A DNA stretch of 64,000 nucleotides from Lunularia cruciata (Eukaryota > Streptophyta > Marchantiopsida > Lunulariales > Lunulariaceae). Each line of letters begins with the position of its first letter. Positions within the stretch are counted from its first letter, which is position 1. Position numbers and translations under genes: made by a program. Location: assembly GCA_948567375.1 (NCBI GenBank), contig OX419755.1, positions 25,126,517 to 25,190,516 on the forward strand. Reading direction: 5' to 3'. This document shows positions 43,464 to 63,828 of the stretch, piece by piece. Under the pieces are notes generated by a model, which was not told the DNA's origin, made no database searches, and worked only from the letters and a program-made list of their open reading frames with translations.

Positions 43464-45836
43464 TGTGTCAAATCGTTGCGAGAACATTTTCCAGAACTTG
43501 TTTGCACTCCTGCAGGTTTTACCGTCGAAATCGCTTATTTCCTCATTGCTGAAGATACAAGGTTGTCTGAAGGTATCGTCAGTACATGTATCTTGGTCAA
43601 TTTCTCCTCAATTGTCCACTCAATTGTTGAAATCAGCTTGCTTTGGCAGTTTTGTAAAGGTTTGGATCTTACAAGGACAAGGTAGACTTTGGAGCCAAAA
43701 TTAGAGACAAGAACAATATGGGCCCTCCAAACGAAGGACCGAGGCGGATCAGCTAACTTTTGACTGAGAGCTACAGTAGAAAAGATGAAATATGATTTGC
43801 GAAAGGGACATTAAACGTACTGTTATGTTGAATCGGACGAACCTCAACAGTAACAATAGTCATTACCACATTGATGAACATTGGACACCGGGAGGTCTGG
43901 CCAACTCCATCGAGAGAGTGCAAACTACACATTGTTGGGAAGATTCGCACAAGCTTCTTATCTTCTATCGCGATCGTCAAAGGTCGTGAAACCAGGACAG
44001 AGAGGACGTATTCCTGTTTGGCCAGCAGGGGTACCGAGGCTTTTCTGGAAGGATGATCGATCACTAGAAAAGAGAAGAAGGTACAGCTGGGGATGCTGAG
44101 CTCGTACGAAATCACGGTGCAAAGTGCGCTCTGCTGAGGAAGTTTGCCTCCTGCCTCTGAAGGATTGGACGAAGAAAGAAGATCTGAGCTGCGAGAACCC
44201 GGCACAGAGGTAACAGAGGCTTTGCAACATTTGACTGGACAATTTTAATCTTGCATGATGCAAGTATGCGGAATTGATCTCATGCTGGTAATCACAACCA
44301 AGAATTTCGTAAGAGTGTCGGTGGAGTAGATAGATGGAACTCAATCGGGTTCGAGCTACTTTCAGATCACAAGTCAGGTCATTTATCCGATGCGCCTAGG
44401 CATGAGTATACCGAGAGGCAGGAAGCTTATGTGGAATTCCTTAGAAGTAACACCCAATGTTCAATTGTTGTTAAGTCACCTCAGGTGGTCTATGATCCTG
44501 ATCGGAAGTGTTTCTGCCTTAGCACTCTTTGCACCCATAGTTATTTTACACATTTCGAATGGAGTCAAGGTGGTTGATTTTAGAGAATGTTGGGCCATCT
44601 CTTCAACGTCGATGCTTGTAAATTTCTTATGGCATGCGTCGTCATCACTATACTAGTACCACAGGCATGTTCTTACCGCAGTTTCTTTGTCAAAGGACTA
44701 TTTGAATGGTTGCAATAGTCCCAACATACGTCGAGCCACTTACAATCCACATTCTTGATTTCTCAATGCCTGCATTTGATCGGACTCCCGTTGGTATCAC
44801 CTTCTTATCAGATTTCATTAGCACCGAACGCCATCGAGAACTAGAAAGTGTCTCGAATTGTACGTGTAGGCTCCTGAATAGGTAGTCACTCAACGTAATA
44901 CAACCACTGCCATTGACGTAGATTCTTATGGGTACTTTACATTAGGAAACATTCTGCTCCATCTCTGAACCTTCAAATGTTTATTGTGTTTCAGTTCCCC
45001 GTTAAACTCCAGACTACTGTTATTTTGGATGATATGTCAAATCTCTTCAGGAGAAACCATATCTGTGGTCACACCACTTTCTTTCACCTATTTGACAGCT
45101 TGGAAGAAGATAGTATCGATCCAGGAGAACTAAATGTAGCTTTCTGTCCTACAATGGAGTTAGGGTTTAATCAAAAGGGATCTGACCAGGATGTCGAGAA
45201 ATACTATCCAGAAAAAATCTGAGTGTTTCCCATCAACTTCTGACTTGCCAGCCTATGAGGCTATACCCTGTCAAAGATGCGGCTTTTGAACAGCCAAGTA
45301 AAGTCTTGTTCAGGGCTTGATTCCCTGAATGTGCTCTTAGAGCCTAGCGAGATTTGTCCGCTACGTTTGGTGGAGAGGTCTCACTGCAGAAATGTACAAT
45401 AGTGATGAGTAAGTTGAGCCAACTCCCAGTACTTATATGTGAAGTATACTGATAACGCCAAGTGGTATATGGATATAAAGACGTGGAACTCGTTGATCTA
45501 CACTATTTTTGGCCAGCGCTTCTCTGGAGGTGTTGCACATTTATGCAGATCGATTGAGTTCTTTTGATCTTAAACTCCTGTGGCGTTTGCTATAATTTGG
45601 TTGCTTGTTCAGCACTCTCTCAGCCTTTTATTTCGTATTCACCTCAGTAGCAGTACTGCAAGCAGCGCTAGCATCCCTTATTAGAAAAGCAGGTGGACTT
45701 AGAGTCTTGCAGAAGTGACGATGAAACTTATAACCTCGTCGTGTGTTACACGCCCCATCGTCATTGCATGTCAACTAACCCAAGCATTTTCTCCTTGTTT
45801 GCAGGAACAACAATACTGAAATTTGTTGCTTGGACA
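43464..45836 (+). other. Upstream region of the choline-transporter-like gene
   Basis: GC content rises to gene-like levels, but the many short frames on both strands overlap and match nothing. A strong 3' splice site 'ctccttgtttgcag' ends at about 45804, 33 bases before the chosen ATG, so a 5' UTR intron and non-coding first exon probably lie here (inference). The frame is open upstream of that site from 45693 only because the intron happens to lack stops. Confidence 0.5.
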
Positions 45837-48150
45837 ATGGGAGCCGAGGTCACACCTTCAGGGAGCGATGACAAAGGATCTGAGGAGCAGGTGCCTCTGC
45901 TGGATAAGTCGGGATCTAGAGAAGATCCAAAGAGCGAAACTGTTATTCCCGTAACATCTCAATCTCTTCCTACACCTTACGGTTTCGTTTTTGGTCCCCG
46001 ACCGTGCAGGGATAAAGCTTTTCTAATCGTTTTCCTGGTATTCTTAGTCACAAGTTTGGCTGTTGGAATCCTGGCGGGAATCTTCTACAATCCTGACTTT
46101 CAGTTGCTAGACACTATAAAAAACAATCCTGCTTGTGTAGCAAATACTACACATTCGCTGACGTTCACTGGTGAAAATAGCGAGACTACATTGCAAGCTG
46201 GTGAGGAGACTCGAAATATGTGGACACGTGTTCATCTTTACACAAAGCGGTATCAAGGAGGAGAAGATCCCCAAGTGAAGCCTCTACAATACAGCTTGAT
46301 AGCAACCCTCCTCCTTTGCTTACCTATCTCCATATTCGTACTATGGCTCCTGAGGACCTATACGGCACAGCTAGTGTATCTCTCCCTTCCCTTTGTCATT
46401 TTGATACCTCTGGCCGCCGCTGTCAGTTCCCTTCTCTTCTGCTTACAGAATAAGGTCTGTAAGGAGGAGTTTGTCACAACGTACCAACTTGTCTCCATTG
46501 GTGTCATCATCGGTCTATGCGGTTTATTCGTATGGTCACTATACTATTACTGGGACCGTGTCGAACTCACGATTCGAATCGTTAAGACGGCTGCAGAAGC
46601 ACTGCACAAAAACCTTGGACTTGTCCTTGTGTTGCCTTGTCTCAGTGTGGGGGTTTTCTTCTACCTTGTTCCAGCGGCCATCTCCTTCTTGTATGCTGAG
46701 GGTAACGGGAAGATTATTTCAAATCCTGAGCTTGAAGTACATTCGGATATCCACTGTGGTATCGGCGTAAAATGCTGTACATGGAAAAAAAGTCCATGGG
46801 TTCCACCATACCAGTTCTTGACAGCGTTTTCAATGTTATGGGCTATCATGGTTATTTCAGAGGCACAAATTTTCACGATCAGTGGTACTGTGGCACAGTG
46901 GTATTTTGCGTCTACGGATTCCTCACTAGTTGGGGCGAAGAGACGAGCTCTCAGGTATGAGCAGTATGCAATCAATATCCTAACATATAGGCTAGAACGG
47001 AGAAGTGAGTTGAGGTTTGTGGTTGGACAAGTCATTCATGAAGCCTTGTTGTCTCTTGTGGGCAGGAATGCGTTCGGTCCTTCATTTGGAACGGTGTGCT
47101 TCTCGGGTCTTGTCCTTTCTATCGTGCAAATGATACGAGCTGCCGTTGACAAGTCTAGGACAGACTCATCTCAAGAGGGCATTTTAGCTTGCTTGCTCCG
47201 GGCATGCCTTGAGTGCCTACTCTCAGCAGTTGAGTTTGTTACAAAGTTCACAACCTACTATGCATCGATCAAAGGATCCGGATTTTGCGCTTCAGCTTAC
47301 AGGGCCTGCGATCTTTTAAGTCGTAATGCACTGTCAACCGTCATGGTGGAGACAATTGCTGGGCGTTTACTTGCCTCGACGGCATTTCTCGTTTCAGCTC
47401 TGTATGGAGCTTTGGTAAGTTATCTGGATTGAGAGTAGCTCCAGTCCCCTCTTACTGTGAACAAACATCACTAATTGAATCTACCGCACGGTCATGGACA
47501 CTCGTAAAACAGAGCAATCGCGAGCCCTAGAAGGTATGTAGTATATGCGAGACATCAATAAGATAATCTAGCGCAAGTTTCTGCAAACTCGCTGACGTTC
47601 GTACACCTTGTTGCTAGCTAGGATCTTGATCGTAGTACTTTAGGCACCAGACTGTAAAATGTAGGTGTCGATAAAGAACCCCGGTTAACAGGAAGTGTTT
47701 GGTCCAACCGTATTAGCCAGAAGTTGGTGAGGCAACCAATCTTTTCGTTTCGAGATAGCGAAAGGATTCATATGCAAACTGTCATCATAACCACCACAAA
47801 CAAACACTTCGTGTTCAGAAAGGGTGTTGACACTCGTTCTAGAACCTGCTTTTGAAAGTGTCAGTCTGTACTAACAGCTCTTTATGGGAATGTTTCAGGT
47901 TTATGGAGTGTTATGTCTAGTCGTCAACGGAGGATCATCGATGTGGCTCGTTGCCACTACTTCGGGTTTGCTCTTGTTTTTTGTTTTGATCTTCTTCATG
48001 CAGGTTCTCAACAACGTGGTGGACACAGTGTACATGTGTTATGCTATCGACAAAGACCACAGCATCTGTTCAAAGAAAGAGGTGCATGATGTTTTGGTTC
48101 TGCTCCCTCCTTCGAAGGAAGACAGGGCTTCATTAGCTGTACCGAGCTAG
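45837..48150 (+). CDS. Choline-transporter-like membrane protein (CTL / SLC44 family)
   Basis: Multi-pass membrane protein of the CTL/SLC44 family, which move choline and related solutes; plant members act in the trans-Golgi and plasma membrane. Two coding exons, 45837-47414 and 47899-48150, join in phase across a GT-AG intron to give 609 residues. A variable soluble N-terminus is followed by TM1 ('FLIVFLVFLVTSLAVGILAG'), an extracellular loop with NTT and NNP sites, and about nine further hydrophobic segments. Family signatures are 'VAQWYF', 'AFGPSFGTVCFSGLVLSIVQ', 'SIKGSGFCASAYRACDLL' and 'VLNNVVDTVYMCYAIDKD' near the end. I chose ATG 45837 ('MGAEVTPSG') because a strong splice acceptor lies just before it; the open frame upstream is probably intron. 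The substrate is inferred from family only. Confidence 0.9.
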
Positions 48151-51100
48151 ATTTCCTCAGTTGCCAGGTGACTCCAACGATTGTATATTACCTAGTATGA
48201 AGAATCTGGAGACTGTTTGAGATGTGTTGGTTAGTGCGAAGAAGGATGCTGTTGTTTAAATTCGTCACGATATCTTGAAACGTAGGTGGGTATGATAATG
48301 ATGTTCAAGCAACAGTATTGTACTGTATTCAGACAGCCGAACAATCAGGAGTGGTAGCATAAGAGTGTACTTATTGAGTCAAAAGGTGTGACAACATAGT
48401 GCTGCCAGATCCATGGCTTACAGATGTCCACGCAAACGAGTCCATCATAAACAAGGCAAGCCTCCAGATAGGATCTATATGACCCCGGCTGGGGTGGACT
48501 GGATACTGTTCGGGGCCTCCAGTGAGAGAGTCAGATTTGAAGCATTGTATCTTGGGTTTTGGATGAAGCTTACTTACATTATAGTATTCCTACAGAATGA
48601 TACGAGCATATTTGATACCTTTTGAGGTTTCCCGGGCAGCATTTCAGCAAGACACGTTCTTCTACGACCTTATTCAAATTCAACTGATGGTATACTTCGA
48701 CTCATCATCTCTTTCTGATGATTCATTAAGTTTGCCTCTAGGGCCACTGGCTCTATATGCATTCTGAAGGAAGTCTTCAAAATTCACATTCCATACACGA
48801 GAGCTTCATTAGGGAAACAACAGAGTTTCAGCCTACTAGCTGCAAGCATTTTTCAAGCAAGCATTTAGTATTTTTGAGACTAAGAAAATAAGACATATTC
48901 GTATAGTTCGGGAGAAGAGGGATTAGATCTGTTCATGGTGCTGTACCCTTGGTGTCACACACTGGTGGTGTTCTACTAAGACAGGTTTGAAGTTGAAAAT
49001 TTGTTATGACTCAGAGTTCACTCATAAAGAAGATGATTCATGGCAGTGTATGTAAAGAGGCTTTAGATTGCTTGGTTGTACGGACTTGATGTATAGTATA
49101 TAATAAATCAAAATTATTCGATCGTACCCACCAGACAGCAGTAAAAGAACACAAAATTCCAATTCTTTCTCCACAAGAAGCACTGATCAGTAAAAAGATG
49201 ATTTTAGTTACAACAAAATGGGAAGATAATAAAATAATGATAAGCTATCATTGAAGTGCTTCCCGCATTAGTTTATTTAGTGTAAACTCCATACATGGAA
49301 TGTGGTGATGAATTATTCAAGAGAATACTATGTCATTCTCAACGTTTTTATAAAGACATGGTTAGTATAGAACCATGCCAATTTGGTTTCTGGGTCTCGC
49401 ATAACTTACAAGAACTTTCCCATTACTGCAATTTCGCTTTTCATCTACAGAATTCACTTAGTTTATGCTAACTCACGACGTAAGATTCACGATATTTACG
49501 TCTATCTAGCTTAAATATTCAGAATATGTAAGTCAAAATACATGTTTCTCACCAATCCTTTGCGATTTGATGGGCAAATGTATTTGCTATATGCATACAC
49601 AGTCGTCAGCAAATACATTTCTAATAATATCCCACCTTCCAGTTGAGAGATCTAAATATGACCCTTGTCCTGCCGTTTATAGGAAGTATGATTATGGTTC
49701 CATATGATAACCGGTTTAATAGTTGGATGAATTGTTGAAAATTAAGATGTTATATTTTGTAATATCTTACATATAGAAATTATAATTTTAAAAAGTACAA
49801 TCCATGGTTCTCTAGAATTCAATACTATAATATAATGTGACATAATATATATACTATACTATAATTTAAAGTTATGTCATATTGGTACCGCGCCTACAAT
49901 TGTTACTCTAAGGATTATACTATTTTCAATATAAAAATGTAGAATTCAAAACATTTTACACTTTACCACAATTAACCATATTTGAGCATTTCTTGATATT
50001 TCTTCCTTTAACTTTCCGGATACAATAGGCTACGTATAAACATGCAGTCCTTTGTAGAGCTCTGATACTAGATGTGTTATTATAATGATTATCTTATCTG
50101 CTCTAATCTCCATATACATTTGAAGTATCTCAAATTACTAAAAAATTGTAATTCAAAAGATGGGCTAGGATTTCAATAGATATCAAGTTGATTAGTTGGG
50201 TCAGCAATAATTTAGTACCAAAGAGATTAGATTCAGAGTTGCCCACATCCTATCCCCCTGCCATATCTCGGCATTATTGGTCCTCTTGTTTCCGTTGCTC
50301 CACTCCATCAAATCTGTTCTAATCTGTACAGTTCAGCATGATGGGGATTCCATCTTTATATGGAAGAATACTTAGTAAACTTCCCCTATCCCTATTATCC
50401 ACACTATCAGAACCTTTTTCACCAGTACATTTATTTGCTAGAGTTTCTCGATTCTAGAAAAGTACTTGAATTGTTGTTTCAAGTGCTTGGAAGCAAGGCT
50501 CCTCTGTCCGAGTAACTTCCCACATTGCCCTTCCAGCAACTTGGAACTGAAAGATGAGAGCATAAAATCGTCCCTTTAATTCTCCGGGGAGATTGAAGTG
50601 AGAATAACATTAGTAATAATTACAACGTTCGTTGGAAGGGACCCTAACTCATGCTTGAAGTATAGGAACGACTTTTGAGAAACATTTAACCTTTCTTGAG
50701 AAGATAGATCTGACTAGAGTCTTCTCAAAAAGAATCTTCTTTACAAGAATCAATCAATAGACAGCATACGCAATTGATAAAATCGCCAATGGAATACAAA
50801 ACACGCACGTTGGTGGATATATCGCCTGACTTCACATGGAACATACTTTGCAAATATTCAAATACCCTGGATCCTCGATACGGAGAAGTCGTTTGTAGTC
50901 CAACATGTTTCCAGACTGCCACCTCGCAGAAAGGTGATCAACTGTCTAGTAGGTCTCCGTCTTCACTGTCACTGTTCCGCCTCCCCATTGGAAGAAGCAG
51001 AACGATTTTACTCTGAATTCCAGCGGCATTACAACAAACTAGACTGGGACAGTCACTTAAAAAGTACTACTATGATTCAGTTTCAAATTGAAAATTAAAA

Positions 51101-51967
51101 TAGTTCAGGAAGCACCTCTCCATCCGACAGATATATCCACCTTATTCAGTGTTCGAATTGTGAATTAGAATAGTTCAGGCGGCACTTCTTCAAAAAAACC
51201 AGTAACGTCTCAAAGGTTAAAGTGAGCTCAGTACCTTGAAAGCAACTTCTGACTCCCTCATAAAATGTTTGGATTTTCAATTGCGGTCAATAGCATAGTC
51301 TACTCCTTTCAGGTCATCTATAGAAATGATGTTCTGACCGTGATTTGGGGACGGAATCGCGCTAATATGCATGAATCGTCCGTACTCAATCATGAGCGAG
51401 AGGGAAACATGAAATGCAAAAAGAAAGATCATGCAATTGCCCAAGAGCTCACAACCATAATTCTACCTAAATGACAAATATCCCACAAAATGGCTGCGGA
51501 AAGCAAACTTCAATGACTGACCAAAACTTTCATATTAACGAACTCGTTTTGATTGATTCCACAAGGGAAAAACCTCGACATAATTACAAATGAGACCAGA
51601 TGTGCTTTACACATTCCAGTGCCGAGAGACTGCTCACTAGGAAAATTTGCTGAATTGAAAATTTCCAGATGCGTTAACAAAGGTTTGAATGTACACTACA
51701 AGCTGGAACCGCTGGTGGCTTAGGTTAGAAACAGCTCCAAACACTTGAGAGAGACACGCAGATACGGAGAAGGAATCCCAGCAGATGTAAGGCTTACCCC
51801 AAGAGTAATTACACCACTTTATAACAGACACCGTCCTCATTCATCCCTCAGGGCACGTCACTTCAATGTGATCAGCTGACGTAGGGAAGCTGAAACTTCG
51901 CCTCTACCATGGGTGAGTTCAGCTCTGAATCTGTCATAAAAGGTAGCACACACTGACAGCCAGCCAG
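48151..51967. other. Intergenic between the CTL-like gene and CUL4
   Basis: No coding sequence recognised. The first few hundred bases are likely the 3' UTR of the CTL-like gene, and an AATAAA occurs at 49102. 49700-50000 is very AT-rich. 50700-51960 is GC-richer and probably includes the 3' UTR of CUL4 at its right end. Confidence 0.4.
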
Positions 51968-59098
<7,131 letters not shown>

Positions 59099-60600
59099 TA
59101 AACTTTCACACAATAAAGCTTTCAGTTCCTCCACCACCTGTTGCTCTTATCTCCTCCCCGCGCATCTCTGCTTCGATCCTTTCCTCCTTATCGTCCCCTA
59201 CACCACGGTTCCCCTAAGCCTGCTGACAAGGAACCGTGTGTCGCCCTTCCATTTCCTCCCCCATGAGCTCTCAAGGTTTCCGCAGACTACCTGGCCCTAA
59301 GTCACTGTAATTTACACCTGGCGAAACTCACGCTCGGTAGGTAGCAGATCCCTTAAAACAGTGACGTTCTTCACACCAAGAAGAACCAGTGCACGCTCTT
59401 CGGTTCAATTTCCTTAAATACAACTGTCCAATTGATTAGATTAGACGTTCTTCGCAGTTACAACCTACTCCTTCGACCTCAACGGTACCGGTGGACAAAT
59501 CCTATATCTAAAGCTCGAACGTTGACTTTGCCACAGATGCTAAAGAAAGAAACTATTCGTAATACCCCGTCTCCAAGTCTAAACGGCCTAAACGACAGAT
59601 TTCGCGCGCAAACAGACTTCAAAGATGCAGCGCACGAGAGCAAGAATCCCTCCACCTCCACAATTGCCAAAGAAGAAACAGAAACCAGCCGCGACGCCAA
59701 CACTCCTAGCCCAGCGAATCCAAGCCTCCCAAATCAAGGAACCAGGCCTAACAAGCTGGTCCACGGCAGCCAATCACAAGTACTAGCAAAGTGGAAGCAC
59801 TCTCGTTCAGTGTCCTTACTACCAGGCACCCTAATCATCTTCCTCCTCGTCTCTCCCTCCCTTGTCCTTCCTTACCCTTCCCGTCCTCACTTTGCCAACA
59901 TCCGAATCCGTTTCTCTTCACGTGGTGTTTATCGGTCAGCGAAAAGGTCCGATCAACGACCTACCTCACCACGAAGGAGAAAAAGAGTGGGTACACACGA
60001 AGACGGGGCTCCGAAAGACTGATGGCATACACACAAGCGCGGACAACGATGGAGGTCACGAAGGGCAGCAGCAGGTAGTAGTCTTCTACTTACAGGAAGG
60101 CGGAGGCCAAGGCCAGGCCAGACACCTCGGCGCGGAGACAGGACAAACGAGAGGCGGGGCTGGAGCTCAAATTGAAGAAGCAATGGGAGGGCGAGAAAAA
60201 GGAACTAAGAAGACAAGGACCTTCTGCATATCGCTTTCTTCTTCCCTGCTTTTGTCCTCTTCTTCACTGATTGTTCCCTTCGTCAAAGTCGGGGTCGAAA
60301 TTTCAGTCGGGCAGCCAAATGGGGCTCAGCCAATACGGCGCGGCCTTCTCGAAGCTGATGGCCCGGGAATGAAAGGAATCGGTGGTTGACGTGCCGGATG
60401 ACGGGAGGAATTATTGAGCTGGTTAACGATAAGAGTACCTAGCCTGTTTAAAAGACACGGCCTCACACCGAGAAGTGACGTAGAGAAAGAATGAACAATG
60501 AAAGAATGAGAGAGAAAGGCGACCGCGTAGAATGGGATGGTGACATGTGTAGGAACTCTTTATCTGTCTCTTGTTTGTCTATTCGGAAGTAAGTAATTGT
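59099..60600. other. Upstream flank of CUL4; no further gene supported
   Basis: Probably the promoter and 5' UTR of CUL4. Plus-strand frames of 196 codons (59432-60022) and 175 codons (59862-60389) overlap in different phases, are rich in Pro, Ser, Arg and Gly and show no domain, so I do not call them genes. An independent divergent transcript from here cannot be excluded. A decayed LINE 3' piece ('gaaaggcgaccgcgt') is near 60513. Confidence 0.4.
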
Positions 60601-60634
60601 AAGTAAAATGGAGAAAGGGGACCAAGAAGACACA

Positions 60635-61680
60635 ATAAGGATGGAAGACCCCATCAAGCCATACAAGAGACAAAAGAGGTCAAATGTGCAAAGCTCAACA
60701 ATAAAGATATGAGATCTGCCCTACCATACCTAAGATATTAGAGCGATGCAAATTGTAAGATATATAAATTATTTGAGCATCCAAAGAAGCATCACCTAGT
60801 CAGATTCCTCTCTTATGGATTGCACTAGTGCTCTATGTAGAACAATGGACACTTGTTATCTAAAGTATGCTACAAAATATTATTTAGTTTGATAAGTTCT
60901 CACTCACTCCCGGACAAATGTGTAGAATGTCAAGCCCATCGCTCCATATAACTCCAAGGCTAGAGGAACAAAGAGGTGACTTAGTTGCATACCTCTATAC
61001 TTGGAGACCTTGTGTGTTGTTGCTCTACTTGCCGCACATCCAAGAAAAGAAATAATCATTCACTCCAAAACTCCATCAAGCTTATGATCTATAACCATAA
61101 CATCCACCACTGTCACCTTATCATCTCAAAACACATATAAGTGTGCTCTAATTTGTGTCTCTTGCAAAGCATACAAACTCTACCTCCAAGCGAGGTATCC
61201 ACTCTCTCGTGCCATAGCAAACACTATATCCTTGATTGCATCATGGGTAGCTATCCTTTGTCTTCTAAAAGGACATTGTTCCATATGGACCGTTGTTGCA
61301 TCTAATGTAGAACCATACTCACAAGTGAGTAACAAAGATGCAGATGGGTAGACCAAACCTAAGCAAAACCTTCTCGCTATAGAGAAGGTGGCTTGTGCGA
61401 GTCAAAATGCTCTAATGCACAATTGAGCTATGATCCAAGAGCATGCATCCTTCCTAAAACAAGAGCAAAAATGTGCTCTAGTGACTAGAGGAATAGACGA
61501 GTCAACCAAGAGAGAACGTAATGTATGCTTACACTATCACTCCATTGAGGAAGACTACAGACCTCTCATCCAATCTATTGATAGTGAAGCAAAGGATGGA
61601 AAGTCCTCACGTGCTCGTGGGGATAGACCATCTAACGTTTACCGCTATGATCCTAAACCCATCAAATTAGGGCCTAGTCC
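60635..61680 (-). mobile_element. LINE-type retrotransposon relic
   Basis: Fourth copy of the family at 3165, 4765 and 23955, on the minus strand. The 3' end is at about 60640 ('ggaagaccccatcaagcc', 'gacaaaagaggtcaaatg'). Blocks 'ggcattctttgt.ct..' and 'cactctctcgtgccatagca' correspond to the CCHC-endonuclease linker. The upper end (61430-61640) matches 3970-4200, the RT-tail region, base for base over long stretches. It is interrupted in all frames. Confidence 0.7.
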
Positions 61681-61870
61681 CATTTTAAGTATACCATTTA
61701 TAATAGTTAAGTACATTTACATTTTTATACCATCTAAATATATCATTTATAAGTAAAATAGAACCTAGCTCCATTATACTTTTTTGTCCCTCCCTTGTAT
61801 GGCTTGATGGGATCTTCCCATCCTGCATGTGTTCTCTGAGGTCACCTTTTTCTCCTTGCATGTTCATAAG
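61681..61870 (+). mobile_element. LINE 3'-end fragment, opposite orientation
   Basis: 'cccttgtatggcttgatggg' + 'atcttcccatcc' followed by 'ctcctt' matches the plus-oriented 3' ends at 16.43 and 24.72 kb. It lies tail-out directly beside the minus-strand relic at 60.64-61.68 kb, forming an inverted pair typical of nested or twin insertions. Confidence 0.6.
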
Positions 61871-63828
61871 TAAGTAATTGTAAAAGAGACTACATTTGGT
61901 TTCTAAAATATATTGATTAAGGTTTAGACTTGAAACATTTTTAGAAAGTATCCCTATCATTCATGAATTATATGTTTCTCCATAAATCCTCAATAATAAA
62001 CCTTTTATAGTTATCTATAATTATTCAATTATTTAAATATCTATCATTTGTTATAATCTATTTTAAAACTTAATATGTTGTATATAGTTGGTCTATTTCA
62101 ATTTAAAACTTGGTTGTAATTGTATTGAAGGAAGTTCTACTTGCTCTCTTGTGTATAAATAAAATTTACATTTATTGAATAAGCATATTGTCAAGACAAT
62201 CATAATCATTAGAATGTTGTTTTTATTCCAATATCTTTATTATGATCTTTATAAGTGCGAATTAGACTTCCTCAACAATTAGTATTCCACATTAGATTAT
62301 TACTTTAAACAAGTCCTAAACTATTTTGTATATTTATAACATTGAGATAATCATACTTCTAAAATGAGTAGATATGCAACAAAGACTCTGTAATGGTACT
62401 TAAAATATGCCTTTTACGGATATGCTTTGCTTTGCCAATATCAAAATTTTGTACATATATGCATGAATTGCCTTCTTCTTTGATGTAAGAGATATATAAA
62501 ATAATTCAAATGCAAAAGTGAAATACATGAAGATATCTATCATATAATATAAGTATCATGAATTAATCAATTTTCTCTCTTTTTCTTTCAAAATCATAGA
62601 AATATAAGAAACATCTCTCAAAAAGAATCAGATGACAAAGTAATCAAAATGATAGAATATTATGTCTACTAAAAGTAAAATATTAATTTACTTCCAAGTA
62701 AAGAATCTGAATAATTTTAAATTTTAAATTTAGAATGTACCAAATTTATTTATAAATAACTATGAAGTGTAATTAAAGCTTAAAAATCACTTACAAAACA
62801 TTGCCTTTACAAAGCTTTAAAAGCACTTACATTACCATTACAATAGTAAAACCCATTCACTAACATTCAGAAAACATTCATTCAATGCAGTAGTAAAATC
62901 AGTTGCCTTGTATATATAATTAGTAAATAGAAAAATCAGTACTATTTCCAAATAAATATTCTTAATATAAAAGTGAAAAAATCAATTTTAATTATTTGAT
63001 AAATAGAGAAAATTATATTAAAGCACTATTAAAACTATTGGGAGTAGCATCAGAATGATTAGAATCAACCTCTAGGGAAATTTTTATTCTTTATTGTTTA
63101 TTTGATGTTAGAAAAATACCAATAAATTAATATACAATTAAGATATACTACAAGAATCAATTTATATTATAAATAGTAAAATATATTTTATTTAATATGA
63201 CAAGTTTATTTTCATATTAGTTAAATTTTGATCATTACATCACCTGAAACTATATATTTATAAGTGATTCACTAACCTTAAACCTCAATAAGATGTATAA
63301 ATGATTATTATAATTACAAGACTACTGAATGTGTTGGTTTAATGTCAAATATTGTGATTATATGTCAAATTAATCAATATGCATATATTTGATAAAAGAC
63401 ACAAAATAATATTATTTTCCTAATAAAGAGAACATTTGAAAGATTGGTATGGTTCTTCTTCTTGTAAATAAAGTTTATAGCATACTTGAATGAGTCATAT
63501 AATATTCCTTATGTGCTCTAATCTAAATAATATCAAGTAAAAGAATTGCTCAAAATTCAGATAGTTTTTTTTAATGTAACTTTTAAGGTTGAAGGAATCT
63601 ATATTTTAAATGTTAGTATTGATATATTAGTTGGTTCTTGGTATGATTTACTAATGATGACTTATTATAAAGCATGTCTTGCTTTATATACACCAAGATA
63701 TAGTTAAATAAAGTAACAAATGCAAAGATTGTATGTTTATAGTATTTAATAAAACTTATAAAAATTAAATTACAATTTTTACTATAATAATTTTCTATAT
63801 AATACTAACAAGTAGATTACATTAGAAT
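61871..63828. other. AT-rich intergenic DNA, nothing recognised
   Basis: About 2 kb, very AT-rich, with no open frame or repeat recognised. Confidence 0.45.

Noticed and set aside
43771-45222. Several 80-144-codon frames upstream of the CTL-like gene.
   Set aside because: Frames on both strands cover the same bases with no recognisable motif. A 5' UTR or intron of the CTL-like gene explains the GC content better.
45693-45836. Extending the CTL-like protein 48 codons upstream to 45693.
   Set aside because: A strong polypyrimidine-AG acceptor at about 45804 interrupts it, and the family N-terminus fits a start at 45837.
59432-60389. Plus-strand frames of 196 and 175 codons upstream of CUL4 as a possible divergent gene.
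   Set aside because: They overlap each other in different phases, are low-complexity and match no domain; probable promoter or 5' UTR DNA.
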